NCBI GenBank assembly: GCA_003224785.1
Contig: QHZV01000064.1
Location: 1-8,564, forward strand
DNA from: Acidobacteriota bacterium
GTDB taxonomy: Bacteria > Acidobacteriota > Terriglobia > Terriglobales > Acidobacteriaceae
DNA: 8,564 bases
Direction: 5' to 3'
Both the position numbers and the translations under genes were made by a program. Positions 1-6,669 of the stretch are shown here, piece by piece. The number at the start of each line of letters is the position of its first letter. The first letter of the stretch is position 1. Below the pieces are notes generated by a model. It searched no databases and was not told the DNA's origin. It saw only the letters and a list, made by a program, of their open reading frames with translations.

Positions 1-2
1 AT

Positions 3-449
3 TCCCGCCGTTCCGTTCGCTGGATGCGATTGGGACTCCCAACGTTTGGTTTCATCCTTTTTGTGGGATATATATCTAATTTCGTACTCGTAACTATCGT
101 TTTGAAGCAGACCTTCTCGTCAACATCCTTGCTAGCTCTCCTCGTCCCAGCGTTTTTCGTCTCGACTCCACTCCTGAACAAACGAAGCCAACGAAAGCTT
201 TATGCGCAGAGCACGTCGTTGCATGGCAAACTCTCGTTGAGGGCAGACGAAGATGGATTCGAAGGTGAAGGGCCTACCTTTCACTCGAAGGTAAATTGGT
301 CGGTGTTCGATTTCTTTTGTGAAGACAACGACTCTTTTGTCTTATTTCAGAAGACGCTAATCATTAGTATCATCCCAAAACGAGAGCTGAGCGCAGACAA
401 CATTCAGGAACTGCGCAGGCTCTTCCAGTCGAAGATCAGCCGATCGTGA
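3..449 (+). CDS. YcxB-like domain membrane protein, 5' end cut by window
   Basis: This is a small inner-membrane protein. Two hydrophobic segments (about residues 8-27 and 34-51, counted from the ATG at 24) are separated by a short turn and followed by a soluble domain of about 85 residues. That domain has the pattern of the YcxB-like family: an acidic/glycine stretch, a Trp (W92) followed by aromatic residues, a hydrophobic strand, then IIPKR (116-120) and a C-terminal amphipathic helix. The family has no established reaction. The reading frame stays open from the ATG at 24 to the left edge, encoding an Arg-rich stretch. There is no Shine-Dalgarno before that ATG, and family members usually carry about 30-50 more residues before the first membrane segment. 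The real start is therefore probably outside the window. The stop at 447-449 lies 42 bp before ilvD on the same strand, so co-transcription is possible. Family assignment is by pattern recognition only. Confidence 0.6.
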   Translation, partial: SRRSVRWMRLGLPTFGFILFVGYISNFVLVTIVLKQTFSSTSLLALLVPAFFVSTPLLNKRSQRKLYAQSTSLHGKLSLRADEDGFEGEGPTFHSKVNWSVFDFFCEDNDSFVLFQKTLIISIIPKRELSADNIQELRRLFQSKISRS

Positions 450-491
450 TTCGCGCTCGAAGAGTTACTCGTATCGACCAGATATAGCACT

Positions 492-2165
492 ATGAACCTG
501 AAACACCGCAGCCGACTCATCACTGATGGACGCGATCGCGCACCGTCTCGCGCGATGTTCAAAGCCATCGGCTTTACTGGAGACGATCTCAGCAAGCCGC
601 TAATCGGCGTCGCTAACACTTGGATTGAGACCATGCCGTGCAACTTCCACCTTCGCCGGCTTTCGGCGAAGGTGAAGGAAGGCATTCGAGCCGCTGGCGG
701 CACGCCCATGGAGTTCAACACCATCGCCATAAGTGATGGCGAGACTATGGGCACCGAAGGGATGCGAGCTTCGCTGGTCAGTCGCGAAGTTATTGCCGAT
801 TCGATCGAGCTCGTCTGCCGTGGCCAGCTTTTCGACGCAGTCGTTTGCGTCGTCGGGTGCGACAAAACCATTCCTGCCGCCGCCATGGCGCTCGCCCGAC
901 TCGACCTTCCCGGAATCGTGCTCTACGGTGGAACCATTGCCGCTGGAAATCATCGTGGCAAAGACATAACCATCCAAGACGTATTCGAAGCCGTTGGCGC
1001 GAATGCTGCCGGAAAGCTCAGCGACACCGAGTTGCTTGAGATTGAAAACGTTGCCTGTCCCGGAGCGGGTGCTTGTGGCGGGCAGTACACCGCGAACACC
1101 ATGTCCACCGTGATGGAGATGATAGGCCTCTCGCCTATGGGATACAACAGCGTCCCAGCGATGGATCCGCAGAAGGATGACGTCACATTCAAATGCGGCG
1201 CAATCATTTTGGATCTTCTCAAGCGCGGAACTAAAGTGCGCGAAATCCTGACTCGCCCTGCATTTGAAAACGCAATTGCGTCCGTGGCAGCAAGCGGCGG
1301 CTCAACAAATTCGGTTCTGCATTTACTCGCGATTGCACGCGAGGCCGGGGTTCAGCTCGACATTGACGACTTCCAAAAGGTGAGCGAACGCACTCCGCTG
1401 CTCTGCGACTTGAAACCATCCGGCAGATTCGTAGCTGCCGACATGCACCGCGCCGGGGGAATCCGTTTGCTTGCGAACCGGCTCCTGCGCGCAAAAAGGC
1501 TGCACGAGAGCGCAATTACTGTAACGGGCAAAACTATTGGCGAGGAAGCTGCGAGTGCCGTCGAAACACCCGACCAGGAAGTGATTGCTCCATTCGATAA
1601 ACCGCTTAAGGCTACGGGCGGTCTCGTGATCCTGCGCGGAAACCTCGCTCCCGAAGGATGCGTTGCCAAAATCAGCGGTCACGAACGGCTGAGCCACCGC
1701 GGCCCGGCGCGGGTATTTGAATCCGAAGAAGAAGCGATGACTGCCGTGACCGGCAAGCGCATTAAAACCGGCGACGTTGTCGTCATTCGCAATGAAGGAC
1801 CTCGCGGCGGTCCTGGCATGCGCGAGATGTTAAGCGTAACGGGAGCCATTGTGGGCGAAGGACTTGGCGGATCAGTCGCACTACTGACCGATGGACGTTT
1901 CAGCGGCGCGACTCACGGCTTGATGATGGGACACGTTTCCCCCGAAGCTGCGCTGGGTGGCCCAATTGCAGCCGTACATGAAGGCGATATGATCCGCGTT
2001 GACGTAAACGAGCGCCTGTTGGAAGTTGAAGTCAGCGACGCCGAAATCAAACGGCGCATGGCGACTTGGAAGCAGCCGAAACTTCGTTATGCTACTGGAG
2101 TCTTCGGCAAGTATTGTGCCCTGGTAGCATCGGCTTCGGAGGGTGCGATCACCAGGCCGAAGTAG
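492..2165 (+). CDS. ilvD: Dihydroxy-acid dehydratase IlvD (EC 4.2.1.9)
   Basis: This cytoplasmic Fe-S enzyme dehydrates 2,3-dihydroxy-isovalerate to 2-ketoisovalerate and 2,3-dihydroxy-3-methylvalerate to 2-keto-3-methylvalerate, the third common step of valine and isoleucine synthesis (also feeding leucine and pantothenate). The 557-residue length matches the short IlvD form. Visible signatures are the N-terminal APSRAMFKAIGF block, the first cluster cysteine C50 (MPCN), D82 in ISDGETMG (metal ligand in the family), C123-D-K125 (second cysteine plus the lysine that is carbamylated in characterised [2Fe-2S] relatives), C195 in CPGAGACGGQYTANTM, and the C-terminal LTDGRFSGAT block, whose S471 is the proposed base. 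Three cysteines with this spacing and length suggest the oxygen-tolerant [2Fe-2S] type rather than the longer E. coli type, an inference. The ATG at 492 fits family N-termini, although no clear Shine-Dalgarno precedes it. No other ilv or leu gene is nearby, and no attenuator or leader peptide is visible in the 42-bp gap before it. Confidence 0.97.
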   Translation: MNLKHRSRLITDGRDRAPSRAMFKAIGFTGDDLSKPLIGVANTWIETMPCNFHLRRLSAKVKEGIRAAGGTPMEFNTIAISDGETMGTEGMRASLVSREVIADSIELVCRGQLFDAVVCVVGCDKTIPAAAMALARLDLPGIVLYGGTIAAGNHRGKDITIQDVFEAVGANAAGKLSDTELLEIENVACPGAGACGGQYTANTMSTVMEMIGLSPMGYNSVPAMDPQKDDVTFKCGAIILDLLKRGTKVREILTRPAFENAIASVAASGGSTNSVLHLLAIAREAGVQLDIDDFQKVSERTPLLCDLKPSGRFVAADMHRAGGIRLLANRLLRAKRLHESAITVTGKTIGEEAASAVETPDQEVIAPFDKPLKATGGLVILRGNLAPEGCVAKISGHERLSHRGPARVFESEEEAMTAVTGKRIKTGDVVVIRNEGPRGGPGMREMLSVTGAIVGEGLGGSVALLTDGRFSGATHGLMMGHVSPEAALGGPIAAVHEGDMIRVDVNERLLEVEVSDAEIKRRMATWKQPKLRYATGVFGKYCALVASASEGAITRPK

Positions 2166-2318
2166 CGCGGCGCACGAGTCGCTGGTGCTCGCCGATGGCG
2201 TCACCCAATTTAGACTCAGTCCCATGCGAGCCGCCCTGTCCACTTCACAAAACTTTTACCGTAAATCTGTTTGCAACGGTTCCCGCATCAAAGTAGCTTA
2301 GTGTGAGGCGGTGGCTGT
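2166..2318. other. 153-bp intergenic gap after ilvD
   Basis: This gap separates ilvD from the exported-protein gene on the same strand. Just after the ilvD stop there is a modest GC-rich imperfect hairpin (arms about 2169-2175 and 2185-2193, with a 2-nt bulge) that lacks a T-run, so it is not a convincing intrinsic terminator. The rest holds no recognisable RNA gene. A loose sigma-70-like pair (TTGCAA at 2272, TAGCTT at 2295, 17-nt spacer) is too degenerate, and too close to the downstream ribosome-binding site, to be called a promoter. Confidence 0.5.
2305..2308 (+). promoter_or_regulatory. Weak Shine-Dalgarno GAGG for TTG start at 2319
   Basis: GAGG ends 10 nt before the TTG at 2319. An in-frame stop (TGA, 2304-2306) overlaps it, so no start further upstream is possible. 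TTG at 2319 is the first usable start after the stop and the only one that gives a complete signal peptide with a basic n-region. The motif therefore decides the start of the exported-protein gene. Confidence 0.45.
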
Positions 2319-3596
2319 TTGCCCAGGTTCAATAGGCCTTCCCAGGGCCTGCTTCTCGGATTAGTGTTGCTTGTCGTCGGGACTCGCGCATTCGGGCAGA
2401 GTCATGACCAAATTGCGCCCACTCTTTCTCAAGCGCACCACTCGTTCACAGTTTTTGCGCCGCGGGGCCACGGCAGTTCGGCAACTTCCAAAACGAGTTT
2501 TGCGTCGGATGATGGCGCCTTCGACTCGATCAAAACCTTCACTGGTGATTTTCAAGCCGCCGGAGTGGGCCCAACCGGCGTGCCGCGCCGTCGCTGGTTC
2601 TATACCATGGCCGGGAGCCGGCCCGAGCGCGGCGGGACCACGCGTTTCAACGCACCCATTATCCCGGTCTCGCTGGATTTGCTGGATTTCGATGGTTCGG
2701 TTCGAACGATAAACGGACGTCGCCTTCATTATGCCGTTCAGCCGTTCGTCGCGTCAGTTTTGAATTCGCCAATTTTCCAGAACGCCGAATACTCCAGCAG
2801 CGACGCGCCCACGCAGTTTGTGGATGCCATTCAGAAAGCTGCGTTTTACAACACGATGCAGCCCGACTGGCATACGCTACTGCAACCCTCGGTAAAAAAA
2901 GGGCGCACTCTGTCCATTCCGCGCGGACATTATTTCTTTGCGCTCAACTCGGACGGCACCTGCTGCGCCTTCGTACTGCTCGACATCAACGTTTTTTCGG
3001 GCCGGCTATTCCCTTCCTCGCCGAACGATACAAATAGCCCCGTCGGCGCGGCAGAGCACTCGGGCGACATTACGACAAAAGACATTTCGACATTTCTGCT
3101 TCCCAACACTTTTCTGTATTTCGACGGGAATCCGAACCAGTGCTGCGTACTTGGATTTCACACTTACGATTTCGAGCCTGGAGACACCCGCAACGGCTTC
3201 CGCGAGAAGCGCTATGTCTTTAACTATTCAAGCTGGATCAGTCCCGGGCTATTCGTACCCGGCTTTGAGGACGTGACCGCGCTGAGTCACGAGATTACTG
3301 AGAGCATTAACGATCCGTTCGTTGGCAGCGACGGGGTTCACGGAATCACGCCCTGGTGGCTCTCGCCAAACGGAAATTGCCAGAATGATCTCGAAGTCGG
3401 AGACGTGATCGAAGGCCTGCCCGACGCAACAACGACCATCAAGATCGGCGGCAACATCTATCATCCGCAAAACGAAGCATTGCTTCCCTGGCTGGAGTTT
3501 CAGTCACCATCCACCGCTATCGCGGGGGCTTATAGCTATCCCAACATGAACGTGTTGACGTCGTTGTCGCCGCCGCAAGGCGTGAACTGCAAGTAA
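2319..3596 (+). CDS. Exported protein of unknown function with HExxE motif
   Basis: This is a 425-residue exported protein starting at TTG. Residues 1-27 form a signal peptide: a basic n-region with R3 and R6, then a leucine/valine core ending near AFG-Q. The body is beta-rich, without membrane segments or repeats. Near its C-terminal third lies H324-E-I-T-E328 followed by NDP, then a tryptophan pair, GNC354QNDLE359VGD362, and a YHPQN...LPW stretch. Histidine plus two glutamates in HExxE, followed by an acidic site, is compatible with a metal site. The order (HE-x-x-E, [ND]P, W, E-x-x-D, W) loosely recalls the plant EXORDIUM/phosphate-induced (Phi-1) family, but that link is inference. It has six cysteines (215, 216, 275, 276, 354, 424), four of them as adjacent pairs, so disulfides are likely after export. 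It stands alone between ilvD and the converging receptor gene. Substrate and catalytic activity are unknown. Similar exported proteins are, from memory, common in Acidobacteriota. Confidence 0.8.
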   Translation: MPRFNRPSQGLLLGLVLLVVGTRAFGQSHDQIAPTLSQAHHSFTVFAPRGHGSSATSKTSFASDDGAFDSIKTFTGDFQAAGVGPTGVPRRRWFYTMAGSRPERGGTTRFNAPIIPVSLDLLDFDGSVRTINGRRLHYAVQPFVASVLNSPIFQNAEYSSSDAPTQFVDAIQKAAFYNTMQPDWHTLLQPSVKKGRTLSIPRGHYFFALNSDGTCCAFVLLDINVFSGRLFPSSPNDTNSPVGAAEHSGDITTKDISTFLLPNTFLYFDGNPNQCCVLGFHTYDFEPGDTRNGFREKRYVFNYSSWISPGLFVPGFEDVTALSHEITESINDPFVGSDGVHGITPWWLSPNGNCQNDLEVGDVIEGLPDATTTIKIGGNIYHPQNEALLPWLEFQSPSTAIAGAYSYPNMNVLTSLSPPQGVNCK

Positions 3597-3675
3597 GCTC
3601 TCAGCTATCAACTCTAATTACAGAACAGTTGCAGACTGTCTTCGCAGGTTTGCTGAAAGCTGAGGGCTGAGAGCT
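3596..3675. terminator. Possible bidirectional termination hairpin
   Basis: The 10-bp perfect inverted repeat AGCTCTCAGC / GCTGAGAGCT sits exactly between the stop of the plus-strand exported-protein gene and the stop of the minus-strand receptor gene, where a shared terminator would be expected. There is no T-run after either arm and the loop is about 60 nt, so classical intrinsic termination is doubtful. The call rests on position and symmetry only. Confidence 0.25.
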
Positions 3676-3684
3676 CATAGCTGT
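3597..3684. repeat. Inverted 7-bp-period (GCTGARR) repeat in convergent gap
   Basis: Nearly the whole gap between two converging genes is built on a 7-bp period. From 3652 to 3683 there are three units of the form GCTGARR in perfect register (3652, 3659, 3666), a degenerate unit GCTCATA (3673) and a terminal GCTG. On the left, 3599-3612, the same motif runs in the opposite orientation (TCTCAGC at 3599, TATCAAC at 3606). The arms can pair: 3596-3605 with 3666-3675 (10 bp perfect), or 3602-3608 with 3677-3683 (7 bp), leaving a loop of about 60-70 nt. The repeat starts directly at the two stop codons. Heptanucleotide short tandem repeats are known from cyanobacteria; whether this one recurs in its own genome cannot be seen here. 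Confidence 0.75.
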
Positions 3685-6651
3685 TTAGAACGAGAATCTT
3701 GCCTGTAGATCAACTCTCCGATTCGCCGATGCGGAAGCGAATGGCCCACCACCTACGCTGAGCGTTTCACCAAAAAGGCGTGAACTGAGATTTCCGACCG
3801 GATTGCCCGGATTGAAGGTGTTGAAAAGATTGCGAGCAGAAATACTGAAGGTCAAATTGTAGCGATGGCTCGTACCTTGTCCGAAAGCAAAGGGATTGCC
3901 ACCGCCTCCACCAAGGCCGCGTGGTCCCAATCCACCGCCTGGACCGCCGCCGCCGCGCTGACCGCCTCCTGGACCGCCCATTCCGCCGCCGCCGGCACTT
4001 CCTTTTGTTTCGCGTCCGAAGCCGAACGTTTTGCTCAATCGCAGATTGAATGTGGCATTTCCCGGACCGGTGCAGTAATTGATTGGGACCAATGAGGCAG
4101 TCTGCGTCAAAGAAAAATCAGTTCGGTCCGTGCAAACTATCTGTCCGCCCGGATTCGCAAGCGACGGTCGGTCGTTGAAGATCGAATCGCCGTTGTTGTC
4201 CTGCCCGGTCGTGATGTTATACGGAGAACCGGAGTTGATGATGATGAACGGGAACAGCGAGAAGCCGTACGGCATGGTCACACTTCCGCCAATGAATGCG
4301 CGATGGCGCACGTCAAATGCCGCTCGCCCGTAATCGGCAAGCGGATCAAACTGATTGCTGACGAAACTCGCCGTGCTCGTGCCGCCACTGGCAAAGAATC
4401 CGCCGGCACTGCCGCCAGAAGATACGTTGCTGTTTGCATAACTCAGCGTATAAAACCCGAACAACGAAAGTCGCTTGACGGTACTGACCCGCGCGTTCAC
4501 GATCAATTGGTTCTGACGGAAAATGCCGCCCGACTGATACTGATAAACATTATCGCTGCCGCCGAGCGGTCGGGGCCCGCCGATCACCAACGGAGCATTC
4601 ACGTTATCGATGTAGAAAGCGTGCTCGCCATGCGAATTCAAGTACGTGAGGGAAACAGTTGCCGCCTTCGTGACTTGTCGTTCAATGCTGGCGGCGCTCT
4701 GAATCGTGTATGGAGAGGTCAAGTTCGGGCCAACTTGGTAAATGGTCGGCGAACCGCTAGAGGCCAGTGTGCTGAATGATGGCCAGTTGTTAGGGTTAGT
4801 TGAGAAGAAGTCTAACGGTTGCGGTTGTCCCTGCGGTTGCGCCTGCACCACGGCCTTTTGCTGAGTCACGCCGTTCAGCAACGTCGCTTGCTCGACCAAG
4901 TTGTAACCAAAGCGGTCATAAAAAATACCAAAGCCGCCGCGGAGAACCGTCTTGGGCGGTGTCTTCCCGTCTCCTCCCAAGCCCCAGGCTATGCCGAGGC
5001 GCGGCGCAAAATCGGCGTGATCATGAATATTGTTTTGCGACTCGAAACGCAAACCATAGGTCAACGAAATATTTGGCTTAACGCGCCACTCATCTTCTGC
5101 ATAAAACCCAGCGTCAAACCAGCCCACGTTTACGTTGGTTGATCCCACTGTCAGCATGAACTGTGATGGGCAGTTTTGCGCACTGTAGTTTGGAGGTGGC
5201 TGGCACAAACCCTGAGAGGCGTTCTGGTAAGCCTCGAGCGCGCTCAACGGATCATTCGGATCAACCGACGAAAAAATAAACTCGCCATTGAAGTTCGCGT
5301 TTGTAGATTGCTCTGCGTTAATTCTGCGCAATCTGCCCCCGAATTTGATCAAGTGATTGTGGGCCGTCAGTGACGTGTAGTTTTGCAGTTCGTAATTGTC
5401 CTCGGTTGTCCGCACCAGTCCTTCGGAGTTCTGGCCGAACGTAAACGACTGCTGAACATCAATGGTGGGACCGGTTCCGAGCGGCAGCTGGTGGTTTATG
5501 TCGCGCTGAAATTGGAACCGCGTTTCATTCACCATCCTCGGACTCAAAATTTGCGTGTCGCTGATTTGAACCGTGTGCTCGGTCTCATTCAAGTTGTAGG
5601 CGACCGAAGGCAGTGAGAAGGTACCCAAGCCCGAATTCTGCTCGCTATCATGAGTGATCTGGTACCGCGCAGTAAAAGAGTTGCTGGGTGTGAGTTGCAC
5701 ATCAACTCTCGGGTTGAAGTTTGTGCGCGTACGCGGATTTGAAATTGATTCGTTGATAAGAGGAATCACTGAGCCTGTTGTCAGGGGATTGGGAAGCAGC
5801 GCTGGATCGATTGCTGAAATCGCCGAAAAATCGTCCATGTTCCGACGAGACGCGTCAATGAAGAATGAAGCCTTCTTGTTGATCGGCCCACCCAGGTTGC
5901 CGTCGAAAATATCGGAGTTGTAGCTCGGCTTTACAAGTACATAAGGATTCCGCGAGTTGAAAATCGAATTGCTGTCATTGAAGAAGAATTGCCCATGGAA
6001 CTTGTCGCTCCCAGGCTTCGTGAAAATTTCGATTCTTCCGTAACCAAGCTTGTCGTATTGCGCCGAGAACGGGTTCTGATTGACGCGAATCTCGCGAATT
6101 GCCGACTTGGGCGGAAGCTGCCCTCCAGTGAAGCCATCAATATAAATTTGGCCGCCGCTTGGGCCAGCTGAAGGTCCGGCCAATGCTTGAAGCTCGGACT
6201 GAAGTTCATCGGGATCGTCGGACAAGGCCTCCAGGTCCTTTCCCTTAATAACCAGAGAGCCTGCGGTTGACGATGATCCAATATCGAGTTGGTTGCTATC
6301 AGACTGCACTTCGAGCTTTTCTTCCTTGACCTGGATTTCGAGCGCGAGGTTCAGGATCTGAGCTGGTCCCGGCGTAACGACGACGGTGTCCTTTTTGTAG
6401 GACGCGAAGCCATTCGCATGAGCGAGAACGCTGTAGGACCCAGGCGGCAGCGGCCCGATTTCGAACGCACCCGCGCCATCGGTCGTCGCGCTTGTGCGCT
6501 TTCCATCTGCCGCAACAACCGTTACGCTCGCTTGGGGAATAACCGCGCCGGTTTGATCTGTGACCTTGCCCTTGAAACTTCCGGTAGGCGACTGTGCAAA
6601 TGCCACGGCACAAAGGCACACGATAACGAGACTGTGCAGAATTCTATTCAA
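3685..6651 (-). CDS. Oar-like TonB-dependent receptor with carboxypeptidase-regulatory domain
   Basis: This 988-residue outer-membrane protein presumably takes up a large or scarce substrate; the substrate is unknown. The signal peptide is residues 1-19 (AFA, then Q20). Residues 22-106 form a carboxypeptidase regulatory-like beta-sandwich with the usual GKVTDQTGAVIPQASVTV opening and a PPGSYSV...GF ending. About 130-216 is a plug-like region containing IYIDGF, IREIRVNQNPFSAQYDKLGYG and IEIFTKPGSDKFHG. The rest is beta-barrel, ending in the alternating strand DLQARFSF with terminal Phe, the signal recognised by the BAM complex. A glycine-rich tract lies at about 885-920, between the strand NLRLSKTFGFG and the strand YNLTFSISARNLFN, in what should be the periplasmic turn before the last two strands. 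No clear TonB box is seen. The start is TTG, backed by a good AAGGA site 6 nt upstream and by the signal peptide. The gene begins 18 bp after the DUF5666-type gene, so they form an operon. Confidence 0.93.
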   Translation of the reverse strand: MNRILHSLVIVCLCAVAFAQSPTGSFKGKVTDQTGAVIPQASVTVVAADGKRTSATTDGAGAFEIGPLPPGSYSVLAHANGFASYKKDTVVVTPGPAQILNLALEIQVKEEKLEVQSDSNQLDIGSSSTAGSLVIKGKDLEALSDDPDELQSELQALAGPSAGPSGGQIYIDGFTGGQLPPKSAIREIRVNQNPFSAQYDKLGYGRIEIFTKPGSDKFHGQFFFNDSNSIFNSRNPYVLVKPSYNSDIFDGNLGGPINKKASFFIDASRRNMDDFSAISAIDPALLPNPLTTGSVIPLINESISNPRTRTNFNPRVDVQLTPSNSFTARYQITHDSEQNSGLGTFSLPSVAYNLNETEHTVQISDTQILSPRMVNETRFQFQRDINHQLPLGTGPTIDVQQSFTFGQNSEGLVRTTEDNYELQNYTSLTAHNHLIKFGGRLRRINAEQSTNANFNGEFIFSSVDPNDPLSALEAYQNASQGLCQPPPNYSAQNCPSQFMLTVGSTNVNVGWFDAGFYAEDEWRVKPNISLTYGLRFESQNNIHDHADFAPRLGIAWGLGGDGKTPPKTVLRGGFGIFYDRFGYNLVEQATLLNGVTQQKAVVQAQPQGQPQPLDFFSTNPNNWPSFSTLASSGSPTIYQVGPNLTSPYTIQSAASIERQVTKAATVSLTYLNSHGEHAFYIDNVNAPLVIGGPRPLGGSDNVYQYQSGGIFRQNQLIVNARVSTVKRLSLFGFYTLSYANSNVSSGGSAGGFFASGGTSTASFVSNQFDPLADYGRAAFDVRHRAFIGGSVTMPYGFSLFPFIIINSGSPYNITTGQDNNGDSIFNDRPSLANPGGQIVCTDRTDFSLTQTASLVPINYCTGPGNATFNLRLSKTFGFGRETKGSAGGGGMGGPGGGQRGGGGPGGGLGPRGLGGGGGNPFAFGQGTSHRYNLTFSISARNLFNTFNPGNPVGNLSSRLFGETLSVGGGPFASASANRRVDLQARFSF

Positions 6652-6656
6652 CTCTT

Positions 6657-6662
6657 TTCCTT
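6657..6662 (-). promoter_or_regulatory. Shine-Dalgarno AAGGAA before TTG start of the receptor
   Basis: On the minus strand AAGGAA is followed by five bases (AAGAG) and then TTG at 6651. It lies inside the 18-bp gap between the two operon genes, so the receptor is translated from its own site and not only by coupling. It decides in favour of the TTG start, which no nearby ATG competes with and which gives a complete signal peptide. Confidence 0.7.
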
Positions 6663-6669
6663 TTTAAAT

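Noticed and set aside
404..886. A 160-codon minus-strand open frame across the start of ilvD
   Set aside because: It is a shadow of ilvD and the end of the YcxB-like gene. The translated product has no family pattern.
2169..2193. GC-rich hairpin just after the ilvD stop as an intrinsic terminator
   Set aside because: The stem is short (4 bp plus 3 bp with a 2-nt bulge) and no T-run follows.
2272..2300. TTGCAA / TAGCTT pair as a promoter for the exported HExxE gene
   Set aside because: Both hexamers are poor matches, and the implied transcription start would fall on the ribosome-binding site.
3895..4005. CCGCC-rich stretch as a tandem DNA repeat or CRISPR-like array
   Set aside because: It is the complement of glycine codons in the receptor's glycine-rich tract, with irregular spacing and no conserved repeat-spacer structure.
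4303..4779. A 158-codon plus-strand open frame opposite the receptor
   Set aside because: It lies wholly inside the receptor barrel coding sequence on the other strand, with no recognisable protein pattern and no ribosome-binding site of note.
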